64,000 bases of DNA, taken from contig DAIRUQ010000002.1 in assembly GCA_036803245.1 (NCBI GenBank), positions 1 through 64,000 of the forward strand, written 5' to 3'. The position numbers and the translations under genes were made by a program. Of this stretch, positions 17,259-28,073 are shown one piece after another (within the stretch, counting starts at the first letter, position 1; the number at the start of each line of letters is the position of its first letter). The notes beneath the pieces are model-generated. The model did not search any database. It saw nothing but the letters and a program-made list of their open reading frames with translations, and was not told the DNA's origin. Source of the DNA: DAIRUQ01 sp036803245 (GTDB taxonomy: Bacteria > Chloroflexota > Anaerolineae > UBA1429).

Positions 17259-18671
17259 TCAGTGCCCTCCTTTGGCCAGTGCCGTTCGCCGCGTCAGCAG
17301 CTCCCAGGCCTTTTCCACAGCTCGCTTGGGGCGAGCATAGCGACGCCAGAACCGCCCCACCGATCGTCTCGCCTGGTTCCAGGTCGTCCTTCGTTGCGAA
17401 TCCTCCAACGCCTCGGCCAGCCACGCATAGTCGATGCCCTTGATCTTGGCCTCGTCGGGATTGCGGCGATAGCTATCGTGGTCGCGAATCAGCGACAGAC
17501 CGCGCTCCACGCAATAGTCATACAGGTCGCTGCCGGGATGCGGCGTGTAAAAGGCCGGCGAGTAATAATCCGGATCGATGCGCTTGAGCATCGAGACCGT
17601 CTCCAGCACCTCGGCCTTGGTCTCCGTTGGCAGGCCGAGCATATAGTTGGCCCAGATGGCGATGCCATAGCGCTTGCAGATCCGTGCCGCCTCGAGGTTC
17701 TGGGCACGGGTGGTGCCCTTGCGAATGAACCGCAACACCCGATCGCTGCCGCTCTCAAAGCCGATAAAGTAGCCCCGCAGGCCCGTCTCGGCCATCAGCG
17801 CCACCATATCCTCGTTCTTGACGATGATATCCGCTCGACTCTGACAAAAGAACGGCTGAGTGAACCCCGCGTCCGAGTAGGCTCGGCAGAAGGCCTCGAC
17901 CCAGTCACGATCCTCGGTGAGGCAGTCGTCGTGGAACATCAGGCTGTTGAACTGGTAGGCATCGCGCAGCATCTCGAGCTCGGCCATGATGTTGGACACG
18001 CTGCGCCGACGCACCTTGCGCCCAAAGACCCACCGCTCGGCCGGCTGGCAGTAGCTGCAGTTGTAGATGCAGCCGCGCCCAGCGATGACGGTGACAAAGG
18101 GGCCGGGTAGCTCCTCAGCAAAGGGCGCCTCGGGTGAATCGGTGGCAAAGCCCTGCCGCCGCCACTCGTCCAGGAACAGGTCCCTATCCGCAAAAGGAAG
18201 CCCGTCCAGGTCAGGATGGCTCCCCGGCAGCAGGCGCGGCACCGCCTCGCCGCGTTCCAGCGCATCCAGGGCTTGCACAAAGGTCTCCTCAGCCTCCCCC
18301 AAGAAGACGTGATCGATCAGGGGGCTATCGACCATCTCTTGTGGCTGGATACTGACATGGGCGCCGCCGACCATGGTGACGATGCTTGGATCGATCTCGC
18401 GAACGATCTCCAGCGCCTGTATGGCGGGGTTATAGTCCACGCTCATGATGGTGACGGCCACGACCTGCGGCTGACGCTGGATCAACTCCTCGCGCAGGTG
18501 CTGCCAGCCGCGCAGCGCCCGCAGGTCCAGCAGATCCACCTCGTGGCCCGCCCGCTTGGCGCACGCGCTCAGGATCGCCAGGCCGTGGCTGATCCAGCCC
18601 GAATCCATGCCCTGGCCGATGCTGGCCCAACCCTTGCCGATGATGCCCGGGTAGAGCAACGATACCCTCAT
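17259..18671 (-). CDS. B12-binding-domain radical SAM protein
   Basis: 470 residues. The N-terminal half (about 1-150) is a cobalamin-binding-type Rossmann domain (LDLRALRGW; VGGAHVSIQPQEM), followed by a radical SAM core with Cys201-x3-Cys205-x2-Cys208 (GCIYNCSYCQP) for the 4Fe-4S cluster, and a C-terminal region containing GFESGSDRVLRFIRKGTT and LPTETKAEVLETV. Such proteins do methylations or rearrangements on unactivated carbons (BchE, HpnP and similar). The substrate is unknown. Lying directly before rfbB suggests a link to deoxysugar or lipid-glycan chemistry, but this is only context. Confidence 0.88.
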   Translation of the reverse strand: MRVSLLYPGIIGKGWASIGQGMDSGWISHGLAILSACAKRAGHEVDLLDLRALRGWQHLREELIQRQPQVVAVTIMSVDYNPAIQALEIVREIDPSIVTMVGGAHVSIQPQEMVDSPLIDHVFLGEAEETFVQALDALERGEAVPRLLPGSHPDLDGLPFADRDLFLDEWRRQGFATDSPEAPFAEELPGPFVTVIAGRGCIYNCSYCQPAERWVFGRKVRRRSVSNIMAELEMLRDAYQFNSLMFHDDCLTEDRDWVEAFCRAYSDAGFTQPFFCQSRADIIVKNEDMVALMAETGLRGYFIGFESGSDRVLRFIRKGTTRAQNLEAARICKRYGIAIWANYMLGLPTETKAEVLETVSMLKRIDPDYYSPAFYTPHPGSDLYDYCVERGLSLIRDHDSYRRNPDEAKIKGIDYAWLAEALEDSQRRTTWNQARRSVGRFWRRYARPKRAVEKAWELLTRRTALAKGGH

Positions 18672-18735
18672 CCCCGCTCCTTGTGCTAGTCCTTGCCGCT
18701 ACGAGAGAGACGGTCGGCCCGCACCCTCGGTTCCT

Positions 18736-19392
18736 CTAGAGCTCCTCGATGGCGATGGCCCGCGCCCAGCCACTATCGATGACCGCACAGCGGTAAGGCA
18801 ACGCCATAAAGTAAAAGACATCGCGCCGCAGCGCGTCGAGGTTTGCCAGGAACTCGACCAAGGTCCCACCTGCCCCCATGTAGATGCGATGCAACTCTCT
18901 CCCAGCCTCGATGTCGACGCCCAAGCGAAAGGCCTGATCGATGCCCACCATCTTGACGGCGTGGTCCACCAGCCAAGCGGCGGCCTCGGGCGTCCAGGAC
19001 GGATGCGGCACAGCACCAGAGAGGCTATGCGGATCCGAGTTGCGGCAGATGAGGATATCATCCGTCTGCATCTTGGCGCCAATCAGACCGTCCAGCAGCT
19101 GGGGCGTCATCAGGGGCGCCTCTGTGGCGTCCACGATATCCAAGAGAACGGCGCGCCCCATGAAGGCCGAGAGGTCATAGGCGGTGACATCGCGCCCACC
19201 CTCGAAAAAGTGGGCATCCACCTCCACGTGGGTTCCCACGTGGGTGTGGGTACGAACGTGATGCATGGTCGCCCGATCGGCCAACAGATCCGGCTCGATC
19301 TCAAAGTAGCGATCCTTGCTGGCGCCGGGCACCACCTCAAAGGAGAGGTCCACCACCCGATAGCGTTCCAGGTCGATCTCAAATGTCGCCAT
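18736..19392 (-). CDS. Cyclase/kynurenine formamidase-family metal hydrolase
   Basis: 218 residues, cyclase family (PF04199-type). The metal site in this family reads HxGTHxDxPxHF; here it is HVGTHVEVDAHF at 51-62, so the usual Asp ligand is Glu57 and the Pro is Asp. Members include KynB formamidase and bacterial cyclases or isatin hydrolases; substrate cannot be named. ATG 19392 has GGAGGG upstream, and the upstream extension to 19497 lies in the promoter region. It precedes the radical SAM gene by 64 bases on the same strand. Confidence 0.85.
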   Translation of the reverse strand: MATFEIDLERYRVVDLSFEVVPGASKDRYFEIEPDLLADRATMHHVRTHTHVGTHVEVDAHFFEGGRDVTAYDLSAFMGRAVLLDIVDATEAPLMTPQLLDGLIGAKMQTDDILICRNSDPHSLSGAVPHPSWTPEAAAWLVDHAVKMVGIDQAFRLGVDIEAGRELHRIYMGAGGTLVEFLANLDALRRDVFYFMALPYRCAVIDSGWARAIAIEEL

Positions 19393-19420
19393 GCTACCCT
19401 CCATCCGGCTGCGTTGAGCG

Positions 19421-19450
19421 ATTATACCGCTCGCAAGCCCCAGAATACAA
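19421..19450 (-). promoter_or_regulatory. Promoter of the cyclase-family gene
   Basis: Leftward TTGTAT (19445-19450) and perfect TATAAT (19421-19426), 18 bases apart, about 30 bases from the ATG at 19392. Confidence 0.6.
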
Positions 19451-19487
19451 CTCTGGCCCCAGAAATGCGCAGCCTCTGGAGGCCTTT

Positions 19488-19516
19488 TTGCAGCCAATGC
19501 CCTTGTGCTCTATTAT
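19488..19516 (+). promoter_or_regulatory. Promoter of queD-lon
   Basis: TTGCAG (19488-19493) and TATTAT (19511-19516), 17 bases apart, 40 bases before the GTG start of queD. Confidence 0.6.
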
Positions 19517-19555
19517 GCAGCCGCCCAACCCCAGAATCGCAAGAGGAGCAGCAAC

Positions 19556-19921
19556 GTGTACCGTGTCAACGTCCGCCGCCATTTCGAGTCCGCGCATGCC
19601 CTGCGAGGTTACCAGGGCAAGTGTGAGAACGTGCATGGGCATCGCTATCAGGTGGTCGTGTGCCTCGAGGCGGAGCAGCTCAACGACCTGGGGCTGGCCA
19701 TCGACTTTTGCGAGGTCAAGAGCGCCCTGGATGCTATCCTGGAGCGTTACGATCACCACCACCTCAACACGGTGCCTCCCTTTGACCAGATGAATCCCAG
19801 CGCCGAGAACATTGCCCGGGTGATCTATGATGCCTTGGTAGACGAGCTAGAGGGAGTCTCTCTGCGCGAGGTCGAGGTCTGGGAGTCGCCCGACACCTGG
19901 GCCACCTATAGCCCACGCTAA
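19556..19921 (+). CDS. queD: 6-carboxy-5,6,7,8-tetrahydropterin synthase (QueD/PTPS family)
   Basis: 121 residues. The zinc site is His14 (HFESAHAL) with His27 and His29 (HGHRY), and the nucleophile is Cys23 in CENVHGH; the CxxxHGH spacing is the QueD form. The enzyme converts dihydroneopterin triphosphate to CPH4 on the way to preQ0 and queuosine. GTG 19556 follows AAGAGGAGC; the longer frame to 19505 lies over the promoter and is rejected. No queC, queE or queF gene is near; it sits 63 bases before lon. Confidence 0.88.
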   Translation: MYRVNVRRHFESAHALRGYQGKCENVHGHRYQVVVCLEAEQLNDLGLAIDFCEVKSALDAILERYDHHHLNTVPPFDQMNPSAENIARVIYDALVDELEGVSLREVEVWESPDTWATYSPR

Positions 19922-19984
19922 CAGCGCCTTGCCACCGTCGCCGTACGCGGCGGCAACCACTACCTATGGAGGCAACCACGCCGG

Positions 19985-22420
<2,436 letters not shown>

Positions 22421-22488
22421 GGCGCGCTACCTTGGAGCGTGTTTGACGTATAGACGTTGACACGGAAACACGACAGGGGGTAGCACAG

Positions 22489-23031
22489 ATGCGGCACAAG
22501 GGATCGGTCTATGTTGGCACCATGCTGGTGCTACTGGGCATCTTTTTCGCACTGGCCCAGAACGGCGGGGCCTTGGTCAGGCTCGTTACCCGGTTCGATT
22601 CGGGCTGGGGTGCCTTTTGGCCGCTGATCATCGTGCTGGCCGGCGTGGCGTTCCTGCTGCCCATCCTCGTTTGGTGGGAGCGACGCAAGGAGCTGGCGGG
22701 GATGGCCGTTCCGGGCATCATCCTGCTGGTCAACGGCCTGATGCTGCAGGTTCAGAACCTCACCGGTTGGTGGCACAGCTGGGCCTACACCTGGGCGCTA
22801 GAGCCCGTCGCGGTTGGCCTGGGCCTGTTGGCCATGTACTTTTTGGGACACCGCTCCGACGGCCTGCTCGTAGCTGCCAGCATCGTTGGCGGCTCGGGCC
22901 TGCTGTTCTTTATGATCTTTGCCTCGGCCTTTGGCGGGATCTTTCGGTGGGTGGGGCCCTTGGCCCTGATCGGCGTAGGCGCCCTGGTCATCCTTCGCGG
23001 CGTGGCACAACAGTCCGACAGGGACGACTAG
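22489..23031 (+). CDS. Small multi-pass membrane protein, unknown function
   Basis: 180 residues with about five predicted helices (10-30, 44-62, 70-87, 100-118, 122-142, 146-165) and a short charged tail. It resembles small LiaF/LiaI-type or DUF5668-like membrane proteins in general pattern, but no diagnostic motif was found. It follows lon by 68 bases. Its TAG stop interlocks with the stop of the convergent mfd gene in CTAG (23028-23031). Confidence 0.7.
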   Translation: MRHKGSVYVGTMLVLLGIFFALAQNGGALVRLVTRFDSGWGAFWPLIIVLAGVAFLLPILVWWERRKELAGMAVPGIILLVNGLMLQVQNLTGWWHSWAYTWALEPVAVGLGLLAMYFLGHRSDGLLVAASIVGGSGLLFFMIFASAFGGIFRWVGPLALIGVGALVILRGVAQQSDRDD

Positions 23032-26000
23032 CGGGCGGGTTGCGCCCGCCCCGCCGCAGAGTGCTCAAGAATACGAACCAGATTGCGCTGCCAGTCACGG
23101 ATCATCGCCAGCCAGACGCGCCCACCCTGGGCACGCAGCGGCAGACCCAGGCCCTCGAGAGCCCTCACCTGGCCTGGAGTCAGCGGGCTCTCATAGGTCA
23201 GCGCGATCTGGTCGCGCTCCACCCCCACCGCCTTGATGCCGCACGCTCGACACAGCGCCTTGACTTTGAGCATATAGACCAGGTGGCTGACTGGCTCTGG
23301 CAGCGCCCCGAATCGGTCCTCGAGCTCGCGTTCCAGCGCCTCGATATCGGCCAGATCTCGCAGCTCGGCCATGCGGCGGTATAGCCGCAGCCGTAGCGAG
23401 CTATCGGCAATATACCCCTCGGGCAGATAGCCAGACACGGGCAACTCCACGGCGGGACCCAAGTCCTGCAGGACGCCATCGACGGCCACCTTGGCACGAG
23501 CGCTCAGCGACGCCTCGCCGCCATCGTCTCCCTGGCGCATGGCCCAAACCGCCTCGCGCAGCAGCCGTGCGAACAGATCGAACCCAACCGCGGCGATGTG
23601 GCCGTGCTGCTCGGCCCCGAGGATGTCGCCGACGCCTCGGATCTCCATGTCTCGCATGGCCACCTGAAAGCCCGCGCCCAGGGCCGACGCCTCCTGGATG
23701 GTGCGCAACCGCGCCGAGGCCACCTCCGACAGAGGACGGTGCGGCGTATGCAACAGGTAGGCATAGGCGCGCTCGACGCCACGTCCCACTCGCCCCCGCA
23801 GCTGATAGAGCTGCGAAAGGCCGAACCGCTCCGCCTGATCGATGATCATTGTGTTGACGTTGGGGATATCAAGGCCGCTCTCGATGATCGTGGTGCACAG
23901 GAGCACATCGGCCTCGCCCTGGGCAAAGGCCAACATCACCCGCGCCAGGTCATCCTCGGGCATCTGGCCATGGCCGATCAGAATCCTGGCCTCGGGCACC
24001 AGCTCGCGCAGCGCCTCCGCCACACGGTAGATATCATGCACGCGGTTGTGCACATAGTAGACCTGCCCCTTGCGATCGAGCTCGCGGAGGATCGCCCGTT
24101 TCACCAGCCCGCGTTCCCAAGGCGCCACATAGGTCCGTATGGGCAGTCGATTCTCGGGTGGCGTGTCGATAATGCTCATATCACGAGCGCCACCCAGGGC
24201 GAGGTGGAGCGTGCGTGGGATGGGTGTGGCCGTCAGGGTGAGCACGTCCACCTCTCGGCGGAGCTCCTTGAGCTGCTCCTTGTGGCCCACGCCAAACCGC
24301 TGCTCCTCGTCGACGATCAGCAGGCCCAGATCGTCAAAGGCCACGTCCTTGGAGAGCAAACGATGGGTGCCAATGACCACATCCACCTTGCCTGCGGCCA
24401 GGTCATCGATCACCTCACGAGCCTCGGCCCTCGAGCGGAAACGTGACAACATCTCGACGGTCACGGGATAGGCTTGCAGGCGCCGCCTGAAGGTATAGTA
24501 GTGCTGCTGCGCCAGTACCGTGGTCGGCACCAAGACCGCTACCTGTTTGTTGTCCATCACCGCCTTGAAGGCGGCACGCAGGGCCACTTCGGTTTTGCCA
24601 TAGCCCACATCGCCGCAGATCAGCCGATCCATGGGCTGCGGCCGCTCCATATCATCTTTTACCTCGGCCAGGGCCCGTTCCTGGTCAGGAGTCTCCTGAT
24701 AAGGGAAGGAGGCCTCCAGCTCATGCTGCCACACGGTGTCGCCGGAGAACGCATACCCCTGCGCGACCTCGCGCTCGGCATAGAGCTCCAACAGATCGAT
24801 GGCCAAGGCCCGCACCGACCGAGCGGCCCGTTCCCGAGCGACACGCCAGTCCGCGCTGCCCAACCGGTGCGGCGCCGGCGGGGATCCGGTGCCACCCACA
24901 TAGCGGCTCACGCGGTCAGTCTGCTGCACCGGAACATAGAGGCGATCGCCCTCGGCATACTCGAGCTCGAGGTATTCCCGTTCCGCGGCGCCTAGCGTCT
25001 TGCGCACCATCCCGCGATAGACCCCGATCCCGTGCTCTAGGTGCACCACCAGGTCGCCGGGCGAAAGGTCGGCATAGGAGGTTTCGGGGGCGGTGCGGCG
25101 GGGTCGCGACGGCGCCTGGCGTCGCAGGCGAACCCAGCCAAACAGCTCGGCATCGGTGAGCAGGATCGTCCGTCCAGGTGTCAAGCTCCAGCCCTCGCCC
25201 GCGGCGTCATCGACGAGAGTCAGGGTGCCGGCAGCCGGCGGCTGCTCCAACGACTGCACTGGCGAGACGTAAAGGTCCAGCTCTTTGAGCATCTCGGAAA
25301 CGCGGTTCGCTTGGCGGGTGACCGCCACCACCCGTCTGCCATCCAGGCGCATCTCACCAAGAGCGGCCATGATATCGCGAAGATGGCCCCCTAGGCGCGG
25401 AGCCGGCTCAAAGACGCCCTCGGGCATCAAGGGGACACTCTCGCCTGTACCCAGCCCCAGCTCGACGGCTGTGGCATCCCGCAACGACCGCCGCAAGGCC
25501 TCCCAGGCGACATACGGCGTCGGTGCGTCCTGTGGCAGCTTGCCGGCCGCAACCTGTTCGGCCCGCAGCGCCTGAGCCTGCGTCTCTAGCCTCAAGACCG
25601 CATCGCCAATGGAGGCCTCGTCGGGCATCAGGACCAGAGAGCCATCAGGCAGATGGTCAAGGAGCGTCGCGGGGCGGGGATAGAGGTAGGCAAGGTGCCG
25701 CTCCAAGCCCTGCCAACCCCGCCCTTCTGCCAAGGCATCGGCCAGTTCCATCAAGTTCGCCTGCGTGTCCTCATCGCAGGTCGAGAGGTCGGCGCTGTGC
25801 AGCGCGTGAGCGGCGACAGCACCATGCGCTGGTAGGGCCTCGGCGGCGGGGGCCACCGCTGCCTCTTGCAGCCGCTCCTCGGAGCGCTGGGTCGCCGGAT
25901 CAAAAAGGCGCAGCGAATCGATCTCCTCGCCGAAATAGTCGATCCGCAACGGTCGGGGCCAGTTGGGCGGATAGACATCCACCACGCTGCCCCGCTGGCA

Positions 26001-26546
26001 AAAGGTGCCCACCTCCTCCACCACCGTCGCCGCTTCATATCCCAGGCCGACCAGCCGAACCAAAAGCTCATGCTGAGAAAAGAGCTCGCCGGCGCTCAGA
26101 TGCAGGATCGCGCGGCGGAACACTGCTGGCGGCACGGTGCGGGTCATGGCGGCCCAAGCCGAGGTGACCACCAAGGGCGGGTCGCCAGCGGATGGGGGGC
26201 GGGCTACGCTATCCAGCACCGCTGCCCTATCGACGATGGTGTCCCGTGCCCACATGTCGGGCTCATAGAAAAGGTGGTCCGGGGCAGGATGCAGCAAGAT
26301 CGGCCGCTCGTCACCGATCCAGAGGCTCACCTCGTCTCGCAGTCGACGCGCTTCCTCGGGATTGGCAGCGACCAGCACGACCGGCGCGGTCCAATCCTGA
26401 CACAAAGCTCCGACCAGCACCGGCCACGCTGCTCGGATCACCCCAACGGCGAGGGGTTCACCGCCTCGGCTACGGTCTCGCAGCCCATCCAGCAGCGGAG
26501 GGTATACCTCGCTGCGTCGCAGGGTCTGGACTAGCCCACCCAGCAT
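23028..26546 (-). CDS. mfd: Transcription-repair coupling factor Mfd
   Basis: 1172-residue translocase that removes RNA polymerase stalled at DNA damage and recruits UvrA. Visible in order: UvrB-like N-terminal modules (ERPILLHPAPDHLFYEPDMW), the RNA-polymerase-interaction (CarD-like) domain around 495-560 (LSPGDLVVHLEHGIGVYRGM), the helicase core with Walker A near 640 (CGDVGYGKTEVA), DEEQRFGV, and RecG/Mfd-type TRG motif, then the C-terminal TRCF domain. Full length for the family. It probably follows pth in one transcript (16-base gap). Confidence 0.95.
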   Translation of the reverse strand: MLGGLVQTLRRSEVYPPLLDGLRDRSRGGEPLAVGVIRAAWPVLVGALCQDWTAPVVLVAANPEEARRLRDEVSLWIGDERPILLHPAPDHLFYEPDMWARDTIVDRAAVLDSVARPPSAGDPPLVVTSAWAAMTRTVPPAVFRRAILHLSAGELFSQHELLVRLVGLGYEAATVVEEVGTFCQRGSVVDVYPPNWPRPLRIDYFGEEIDSLRLFDPATQRSEERLQEAAVAPAAEALPAHGAVAAHALHSADLSTCDEDTQANLMELADALAEGRGWQGLERHLAYLYPRPATLLDHLPDGSLVLMPDEASIGDAVLRLETQAQALRAEQVAAGKLPQDAPTPYVAWEALRRSLRDATAVELGLGTGESVPLMPEGVFEPAPRLGGHLRDIMAALGEMRLDGRRVVAVTRQANRVSEMLKELDLYVSPVQSLEQPPAAGTLTLVDDAAGEGWSLTPGRTILLTDAELFGWVRLRRQAPSRPRRTAPETSYADLSPGDLVVHLEHGIGVYRGMVRKTLGAAEREYLELEYAEGDRLYVPVQQTDRVSRYVGGTGSPPAPHRLGSADWRVARERAARSVRALAIDLLELYAEREVAQGYAFSGDTVWQHELEASFPYQETPDQERALAEVKDDMERPQPMDRLICGDVGYGKTEVALRAAFKAVMDNKQVAVLVPTTVLAQQHYYTFRRRLQAYPVTVEMLSRFRSRAEAREVIDDLAAGKVDVVIGTHRLLSKDVAFDDLGLLIVDEEQRFGVGHKEQLKELRREVDVLTLTATPIPRTLHLALGGARDMSIIDTPPENRLPIRTYVAPWERGLVKRAILRELDRKGQVYYVHNRVHDIYRVAEALRELVPEARILIGHGQMPEDDLARVMLAFAQGEADVLLCTTIIESGLDIPNVNTMIIDQAERFGLSQLYQLRGRVGRGVERAYAYLLHTPHRPLSEVASARLRTIQEASALGAGFQVAMRDMEIRGVGDILGAEQHGHIAAVGFDLFARLLREAVWAMRQGDDGGEASLSARAKVAVDGVLQDLGPAVELPVSGYLPEGYIADSSLRLRLYRRMAELRDLADIEALERELEDRFGALPEPVSHLVYMLKVKALCRACGIKAVGVERDQIALTYESPLTPGQVRALEGLGLPLRAQGGRVWLAMIRDWQRNLVRILEHSAAGRAQPAR

Positions 26547-26562
26547 TTCATCACCCCACCGA

Positions 26563-27183
26563 TCAGCTGCCCTGGTCAGTCGCGGCGTCCAGCCCGTTGT
26601 AGCGGTTCATCGCCTCGCCGACGCCATCTTGGAGCACAGAGCGCACCATGGAAGGCACGTCATCTACGATCCGGTCAATCACCGACTGCTCGCTCCGGGT
26701 AAAGCGCGACAGGACATAGTCCACGGCCTCATCAGAGGGGGGGCGCCCGATGCCGATTCGCAACCGCACAAAGTCAGCCTCGCCGAGGTGCCCCATAATC
26801 GAGGCAACGCCCCGGTGCCCGCCGCTGCTGCCGCCCTGGCGAAAGCGAACCCGGCCGACCGGCAAATCAAGGTCGTCGTGGATGACCAAGATCCGGTTGA
26901 CAGGAACCTTGAACCAACGAGCCGCAGGACCCACGGCGTCCCCGCTATCGTTCATATAGGTCTGCGGCTTGACCAGAACCAGACGATGCGCGCCCATCGT
27001 AGCCTCGCGCACCAGCGCCCGGAACCGCCGCCGCTCACGATCGGCTCCGCACTCGTCGACCAAACGATCGACGCACCAGAACCCGACATTGTGGCGGGTC
27101 TCCTGGTAGCGTTCGCCCGGGTTGCCCAGGCCGACGATCATCCACCGGTCGCTGGCCGAATCAGAGGAGGCACGGAAAAGCAT
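26563..27183 (-). CDS. pth: Peptidyl-tRNA hydrolase
   Basis: 206 residues. Recycles peptidyl-tRNA released from stalled ribosomes. The family motifs are VGLGNPGERYQETRHNVGF with Asn21 and catalytic His31, KPQTYMNDSGDAV, HDDLDLPVGRVRFRQGGSSGGHRG. Slightly longer at the N-terminus than E. coli Pth, so a start at the internal Met15 (MIVGLGNPG) is possible. It precedes mfd by 16 bases. Confidence 0.92.
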   Translation of the reverse strand: MLFRASSDSASDRWMIVGLGNPGERYQETRHNVGFWCVDRLVDECGADRERRRFRALVREATMGAHRLVLVKPQTYMNDSGDAVGPAARWFKVPVNRILVIHDDLDLPVGRVRFRQGGSSGGHRGVASIMGHLGEADFVRLRIGIGRPPSDEAVDYVLSRFTRSEQSVIDRIVDDVPSMVRSVLQDGVGEAMNRYNGLDAATDQGS

Positions 27184-27208
27184 GTGACATGACCTCTCAA
27201 CACAAAGG

Positions 27209-27236
27209 AGGGGCTAATCGCGATGACTAGCCCCCC
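27209..27236 (-). terminator. Hairpin after the Thr-Pro-stalked protein gene
   Basis: GGGGCTA and TAGCCCC (7 base pairs, 11-base loop) followed leftward by TCCTTTG. It separates the 27268-27969 gene from pth and is a moderate terminator candidate. Confidence 0.5.
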
Positions 27237-27267
27237 GCAAGGGCACATGGTTGTCGGGCCAGCTCTC

Positions 27268-27969
27268 TCAGAGCAGGCTACGAATGGCAAACAGCAGCCC
27301 GAGCAGCACAAACACCGCCCCCATGGACGCCGCACCCAGCAAGAAAGCCTGGTCCCATCCCTCGGGGTCGATCGGCAGGACGCTCTCGTTGGGCACGCTC
27401 AGGGTCGGCGTGGGCGTCGCCCCGCCGATGGGGTCCTGAGGCGCGATTACCCGCGTCGTGGGCGTGGCCGTGGGCAGGCCGGGAGTGGCGGTGGCCGCCG
27501 TCTGTGGCGACTGTGGCCCTTCCTCTGGCAGGGGGGTCTCAGTGACCTCGGGCGTAGGAGTCGAGGTGGGCCGTGTGTTGGCCACTACCACGCCCCTCAC
27601 GATGAATTCCTCAAAGTTGCCGTCAGTCTTGACCGCCTGCAGCCGTAGCGTGTAGACGCCATCGGGCACGGTGTTGGTGTCCCACACCTCTAGCTGCCCG
27701 TTGATCACAGGGGTCTCGCGCAGCGACCCGATCAGCGCCCACTGGTTGGGCGACGAGCCGATCCCATACTCGATCTTGTAGAACTGGAACGGCTCCACCG
27801 CTGCCGACCCGATGATCGGGACCAGACCACGCACCTCTGCGCCCATCTCGGGCGAGGTGATCTGAACGGCCACTTGCTGCTGAACCGGCTGGGCCAGCAC
27901 AGGCGCTGCCAGAATCAGCAGCACCGCCAAGGCCAGGACCAGCTTGTACACGTTGTTGGATATACGCAT
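27268..27969 (-). CDS. Secreted, C-terminally anchored surface protein with Thr-Pro stalk
   Basis: 233 residues of unknown function. Signal peptide at about 1-26 (LALAVLLILAAPVLAQP), an Ig-like extracellular domain (about 32-130, VAVQITSPEMGAEVRGLVPIIG; LEVWDTNTVPDGVYTLRLQAV), a Thr/Pro-rich stalk (about 132-195) and a C-terminal helix (about 209-231) with only two residues after it. The pattern is common for Chloroflexota surface proteins: a beta domain lifted off the membrane. It sits between two hairpins, so is likely monocistronic. Confidence 0.8.
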   Translation of the reverse strand: MRISNNVYKLVLALAVLLILAAPVLAQPVQQQVAVQITSPEMGAEVRGLVPIIGSAAVEPFQFYKIEYGIGSSPNQWALIGSLRETPVINGQLEVWDTNTVPDGVYTLRLQAVKTDGNFEEFIVRGVVVANTRPTSTPTPEVTETPLPEEGPQSPQTAATATPGLPTATPTTRVIAPQDPIGGATPTPTLSVPNESVLPIDPEGWDQAFLLGAASMGAVFVLLGLLFAIRSLL

Positions 27970-28010
27970 GCATCACTCCTTCGAGCGGAGCGAGTGTACC
28001 ATAAAGGCAA

Positions 28011-28041
28011 CCTAGCAGCAAGCGGCGGGCTTGCTGCTAGG
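28011..28041 (-). terminator. Terminator of the M24-to-degV operon
   Basis: A 13-base-pair perfect stem (CCTAGCAGCAAGC / GCTTGCTGCTAGG) with a 5-base loop, followed leftward by TTGCCTTTAT. It lies about 33 bases past the degV stop. Confidence 0.75.
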
Positions 28042-28073
28042 CGATAGAGGGACGTCCAACACGTCGCGAGGCG

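Noticed and set aside
16143..18110. 655-codon open frame on the plus strand under rfbB and the radical SAM gene
   Set aside because: Antisense shadow of two genes with intact motifs; composition typical of the opposite strand of GC-rich genes.
19556..19921. QueD as part of a 7-deazapurine DNA-modification system
   Set aside because: No dpd modification, transglycosylase or restriction genes are nearby; lon and a membrane protein follow instead.
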